Below are positions 59,664-64,000 of a stretch of 64,000 nucleotides of DNA, in pieces. The first letter of the stretch is position 1. Each line of letters begins with the position of its first letter. The position numbers were made by a program, and so were the translations under genes. The stretch covers positions 6,182,700 through 6,246,699 of the forward strand of contig WNKI01000002.1 of assembly GCA_015350385.1 (NCBI GenBank), read 5' to 3'. The notes under the pieces were generated by a model, which saw only the letters and a list, made by a program, of their open reading frames with translations, made no database searches and was not told the DNA's origin. Source of the DNA: Aculops lycopersici. Its lineage: Eukaryota; Arthropoda; Arachnida; Trombidiformes; Eriophyidae.

Positions 59664-60384
59664 TTGGCATTGTTGACGGGTCGGATGGAATCTGATTAGA
59701 TAACTTCAGTTTTACCCTGCGCGTATCATTAAGCGACTATTTTTCTTTTAACCAATTGGCTTTTACGACTAAAGGATAAATATGAAGATCTAAACTGCAG
59801 GTAACTTCGACACACGAAATTCACAACATGCATCTACCTTGTCGAATACCTATTTTTAGTTGGTAGCTCCAAAATTTTGCACTTTCATCCGATATACGTG
59901 ACGTATAATATACGATATTTCATCTATCCTGCAGTCATAGAAATTTGTCGCTAAGTCAGTATCTTTTATCTCTGCTACCGCGTCGGAACTAAACTGATTT
60001 TTGGTGCTTAACTGCAGTTTAAATTTCTTTTGCGCCAGGCTATAGATGGCTGCTTCAAAGATCACATGATCCACTTGTTGAATGTGTGCAAACGGGATTT
60101 TTCGGCTCGGTTTGTTCGTAGTATCCCATGTCACAACCATACTATCAACTGCCGCCGCCACCATCATCATCAATTCTCTACGGTACGACAATGCCTACGA
60201 CAGTTACGTCGTCTTTGTTTTGAAACAGACAGACAGACAGCCGTTTAAATAAAACAGATTTGTTATATCTAACAGTCAGATCGTTTCCAATGAAACCTGG
60301 CTAGGGATTTACTGAGGCATTGACTTGTTTTGTTGATTTGTTTTATTTTAAGAATACAGCATATTAACCAGAAGAGTGGCAGTG
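59664..60384. other. spacer between ACAA2 and the secreted protein gene
   Basis: No gene accepted. A 104-codon minus-strand open frame (60170-59856) has an ordinary residue mix but no recognisable family. A short GACA repeat lies at 60227-60240. The promoter of the following gene is expected in the AT-rich 60250-60380 segment. Confidence 0.45.
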
Positions 60385-61608
60385 ATGATCCACCATTTAA
60401 GATTTGGACTTGTGATAAGTGCCCTTGTTGCCCTAGAGGCAATAACTTGCCAAATCCAACTGGCGCAAAGTGCTGAAGTTGGAGATGATCCTCTGAGTCA
60501 GGTGGTTAGAAGATGCAAAGAGAAGCTGGACATTAAATCGATTGCCGAGTTTAACAAGTTCATTGATCAGTATAAGGATGTGGTTGAGGAGAATGCCGTT
60601 CCATCTGGAGGCAACAAGTGGATTGAAAAGTGTTGGTCCGAGAAGGAGGCCATTTTGGCTTTGGCCGAGCTGGTCAAGAGTTACGATAGAAAGCGAGCTT
60701 GTAAGATGGACAATGTTATGAGATTGGATCAATATGCTCGAAAATATATTCAGAACAACACCAGGTCGATTGTTTTGAAGTTTTTCACTTTATTCGGTGT
60801 TAATATTGCCATCAAGTGTAAAATTAACATTCTTGCCCACCTAAAGCAAGCGGATCTTGAGGTGGACCAATTGGATTTCGTCTACAGTATGGCCTCGCCA
60901 ACTGGATGGAATGTACTGGTCAATGAGTATACTAAAAAGTCAATGAAATTTGGCGCCTCATCAAATATTGGCGGCAATCTAATCAACAGAGTGGCCAAGT
61001 TGGTGCCTGGATTGAATCAAGTGGATGAGCTTGAGTTTATGAATTTCAATCATATTATGAACGAGCAAACAGTGGCCAAGGAGACAGGAAGCTACACACC
61101 GGAACAGGTTGCTGTGTTGCCAAAGTTGCGGGATTCAATGATAAAAATTATTCAGTCTTGCAAGGATCTAGATCAATTCTATTATAATTCAGTACTTTCG
61201 CTCGCCAAACTAACCGAACTTGGCCTTATGGTTAACTTTTTAAATGATCATCACGAGTCCAGCCACCTGTTGCACAAGTGGATCGCAGCAACTAGTTTCT
61301 GTCAGCTAATGGTACGCGTTACGGTAACTGATAGCACCAGCTCCATTGACTTCGAGATTGTCCACGACGACAATGCGGTGGTCAGTAGGCAAAAGGTTTA
61401 CTCTTATGTTTGCGAATGGGACGAGATCGTTCCCGAGGCGGTGAGTTCCGTTTGGCAAGCTAGTGTTCCTGAAGGCAAGTGGACCAAGAAGAAATCAGCC
61501 ATCTTCAGGCCAGGTATGAACCAGAGTATGGCCAAGATGCGCTTGTTGCAGTTTATGCTGGGATTGGATCGCGATTTTGCCAAGTCAAATTCGGTTTCGA
61601 CGAATTAA
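60385..61608 (+). CDS. secreted protein of unknown family, 407 residues
   Basis: I do not recognise this family. The ATG at 60385 opens a clear signal peptide (hydrophobic core FGLVISALVALEAITC), so the product should be secreted or luminal. The mature part is about 380 residues, rich in Lys, Glu, Asp, Leu and Val, with no transmembrane segment or low-complexity run. Its cysteines are spread singly (in RRCKEK, EKCWSE, RACKMD, IKCKIN, QSCKDL, SFCQLM, YVCEWD), suggesting a few disulphides rather than a small knotted domain. One NNT glycosylation sequon lies near residue 125. The frame is free of interruptions, amino-acid use is ordinary, and a polyadenylation signal follows 16 bases after the stop, so the gene is very probably real. 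It lies tandem with ACAA2, about 720 bases downstream. Confidence 0.85.
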   Translation: MIHHLRFGLVISALVALEAITCQIQLAQSAEVGDDPLSQVVRRCKEKLDIKSIAEFNKFIDQYKDVVEENAVPSGGNKWIEKCWSEKEAILALAELVKSYDRKRACKMDNVMRLDQYARKYIQNNTRSIVLKFFTLFGVNIAIKCKINILAHLKQADLEVDQLDFVYSMASPTGWNVLVNEYTKKSMKFGASSNIGGNLINRVAKLVPGLNQVDELEFMNFNHIMNEQTVAKETGSYTPEQVAVLPKLRDSMIKIIQSCKDLDQFYYNSVLSLAKLTELGLMVNFLNDHHESSHLLHKWIAATSFCQLMVRVTVTDSTSSIDFEIVHDDNAVVSRQKVYSYVCEWDEIVPEAVSSVWQASVPEGKWTKKKSAIFRPGMNQSMAKMRLLQFMLGLDRDFAKSNSVSTN

Positions 61609-61623
61609 CTAGAGATCAGCACA

Positions 61624-61629
61624 AATAAA
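61624..61629 (+). terminator. polyadenylation signal of the secreted protein gene
   Basis: AATAAA 16 bases after the TAA stop codon, implying a very short 3' untranslated region. Confidence 0.55.
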
Positions 61630-64000
61630 CAGACTGATTTTTATGCAGCACCTAATTATCGTATTTTCATTTCAAATTATCAGGAGTCGAGGGTTTAGTG
61701 GCATCCAACGAGAGACAATCAACATGCGACCAGACAGCAACAAGAATGGCCAACTTTTCGACATATTAGCACCTGATAATATCAATAAGACTATGAGACT
61801 TGGGTACTGGTACTTCGCGAAAACTTCAAACCACCGTCAAACGAAGAGATCATTGGATGCATGCGGCTTGTGAAAAACCAAGATGGCAATCTAGATGGCG
61901 ACACCAACGATCACAACAACGATGACATCGACAATCATCACAAACCTAGAAGAGTTTGTGGACGAGGAAAGTCAAGACCAAAAGACAGTCGCCATTCAAA
62001 ACGGACATTGGAATCAGACGAAGCGAGCAACAAGTGGCTCTAAGACTCAAGAAACAAGCAAGTATAATTTTGCTTCAAGAGTTCAGCGGGTTGAGCGGGA
62101 TAATCCACTTGCTTGTTAAACTGTATAAACTCGCTCACTAATACAAATACAATACTCAAGAGACACACTTCCAGTTTGCTTTTGAGACGAGTACGAGTTG
62201 AATGAAGTACAGGAATTTTGTCTTGCTCTCTCTCTCCCTCTCCCTTTACCTCTTTGTCTTTCCATGAAGATCAATGGCGACGACATCGTCAAGAGTCTTG
62301 ACAATACAGGTACTGAGCTTATGTTTATTGACACAAGTTACGCAACCAGCTCTCTCCTTCTCGACAGTTTTTGTATTCCACTGACACGACCACCGCTACC
62401 ACCTACAAAGGCAAGACCACCAATGCGCCAGACTCGCTCGCTTATCGAGTTTACATCTCGATGAAACCTTTCCAAGTACTCAAAGCTCCATGGAGCGTTA
62501 GCTAGTGACTCACTGCACGAATGGTAGACGAGATGGTCGGGTACGAGGTTCAAAGTTGGAGTTTGCAGTCAAATCCGTGGCTCGCGAGTTTCAAAGTAGA
62601 CGTTCGAAAGTTTGTGACTCCAAATTGGCTTTCAAATTGTCAGCCGCTTGGAGTGCGTCCGTCGCCGTCGTTGCCACTACATGTATGGTCCAATGACGAC
62701 ATGACGACGACGGGGACGACGACGACGGAGTTACAAGAAATCGCTTGCTCTTCTTGGTTGGCGAGTAATTGGAATTGGGGCCGCCGATAATTTGAAACAG
62801 GGAGCGAGAAGCAGAAAGAGAAATGGCGCACCACCAGAGATCCGTTGTATTTTAAGATCTATCGCCTGCTGCCGCCGCTGCTTTTTGGCTGCCAACTCAT
62901 GAGTGAGTGAGTGGAAATCCTCAACGAAGTCGTAGATTCTAAATGGACGAGCAAGCAACGGCAACGGCGACGGCAACGAGAGCAACAACAACAAATCCAT
63001 TGCTTTGCAAACTTAAACTTGCACTTCAGATCGTATCGTCGCTCTAATCCATCCACTTTAGTTTTCGTCAGTTGTAATCTAGGACAGCACAAGTGGAAAG
63101 CGAGATAGAGAGATAGAGTGAGTTTTGGATGGTCAAGAGACTTGAGAGATTAAGTTTAACATGATGACCTAATGCAGTTTGCTGCGTGTTTGTCTGTGAA
63201 AGAGCAACGGCGAGGCGTTGGCCGCGGCACGCGGAGCTGGGCGCCTGCGTCCCACCAGAATTCGAGTGGGCGTGCGCCGAAAGTCTGAAGCTGGAGTGGA
63301 AATAGCTCAGGCCGGAGCAACAATAAACACCAAACTCTCCAAAATGTGACGAGAGGCGAGAGAGAGAGAGAGAGATAATAAACGGCCTCCGCTGGCCGTC
63401 TAATAGGACAGTTAGGCGCGGCAGTGTTGTGACTGCGGCGACGGTGCCCTAGTGGCTCTATCTGCAGTCCTCCCTCTTGCTAAAACTTTCGTTGGTGCTG
63501 CTACACACTCTCTCCCTCTCGCTCGCTAGTTAGCTCGCCGTCATCGTCGAAACCGACAGTCAAAGTGAAACTTTCATGGCGAGCTTTTGGGATAGAAGAA
63601 GGAGCGCGCGGAAAAGAGCAACAGCCAGAGAGGAGCCTTCAAAGACTTGGTCGAGTTGTCACCGCTTGACTGCTCATTCGCTCGCTGTTGCGCAAACACC
63701 GATCCACACACAATTGCGCGCCCCCACAGGTGGAGCCAGCCGTGCAGCGCCCACGGACCGCTGTGCGCGAAGCAGGCGGGCGCCTAGCCAGAAAGCTTGC
63801 CAGTCGGTACAAAGGCAATTGCAATAGCACAATCACTTCGCGACGACAAGCTGGCTACGGCACGCTGTAGTCGTCGCGTCGCATCGTGCGCTTGTCGCGC
63901 CGGCGGCGGCGCCGAAAGCCTACTTTCACCTTTGGCGAAAGTTGCTCGCTTCTTTGCATAGAACTTCTCTCGGCTCTGGCCAGCGGTGCAACAGTAACAG
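61630..64000. other. right-end spacer, CpG-rich towards the end
   Basis: No coding exon recognised. Open frames are short and overlap on both strands. GA repeats occur at 63357-63375. From about 63180 onward the sequence becomes GC- and CpG-rich (for example GCGCCGGCGGCGGCGCC at 63898-63914), which could be the promoter region of a gene lying beyond the window. Confidence 0.5.

Noticed and set aside
59856..60170. 104-codon minus-strand frame between ACAA2 and the secreted protein gene
   Set aside because: Ordinary composition but no known motif, no clear promoter or polyadenylation signal, and it overlaps an equally long frame on the other strand. It might be a small gene; transcript evidence would decide.

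Overview
The window is nuclear DNA of an arthropod. It holds a chitin-binding type-2 (CPAP-like) cuticle protein with an intron, a homeobox gene of the apterous/LHX2/9 class, a Dscam-like immunoglobulin gene, an invertebrate-type CLIC and a Tc1 transposon. Five conserved housekeeping or regulatory genes are each a single exon, and spacers are long and rich in CT/GA, CAN and GAC microsatellites. That combination would fit an intron-poor chelicerate such as a mite, but species-level assignment is inference. Two N blocks (28078-29042 and 40255-40370) and a lone N (40210) sit inside CT microsatellites.

Layout. 1.2-3.8 kb (+): secreted chitin-binding protein with a very long Gln- and Thr-rich tail. 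3.8-11.3 kb: spacer, including a stretch at about 6.0-7.6 kb of different texture that could not be identified. 11.3-12.4 kb (+): catalytic subunit of tRNA m1A58 methyltransferase. 12.4-22.1 kb: spacer with a recurrent ETS-like ACTTCCG[C/G] motif. 22.1-27.3 kb (+): four phase-1 exons (signal peptide, one Ig domain, and a second Ig domain split by huge low-complexity inserts) of a Dscam-like gene whose 3' part is not visible. 27.3-34.3 kb: spacer with the large gap and two strong hairpins. 34.3-35.2 kb (+): chloride intracellular channel homologue. 35.7-38.3 kb (-): LHX2/9-type homeodomain protein with about 700 residues of His/Gln/Pro-rich sequence and no LIM domain visible in the window. 38.3-53 kb: spacer.

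The right third is a compact gene cluster: 6-phosphogluconolactonase (-), the bHLH-Zip factor MLX (+), succinyl-CoA ligase alpha (-), an apparently intact DD34E Tc1 transposon (+), ACAA2-type 3-ketoacyl-CoA thiolase (+) and a secreted protein of unknown family (+). Four of these belong to central carbon metabolism or its sugar-responsive transcription. 61.6-64 kb is spacer that becomes CpG-rich at the right end.

Most likely points of novelty: the secreted orphan protein; the apparently LIM-less homeodomain exon; the Ig domain interrupted by low-complexity exons; several near-perfect short-loop hairpins in spacers, one with doubled E-box and CATTCC motifs; and the intact Tc1 copy. Coordinates of introns were read by eye from splice consensus and frame; none is confirmed by transcripts.
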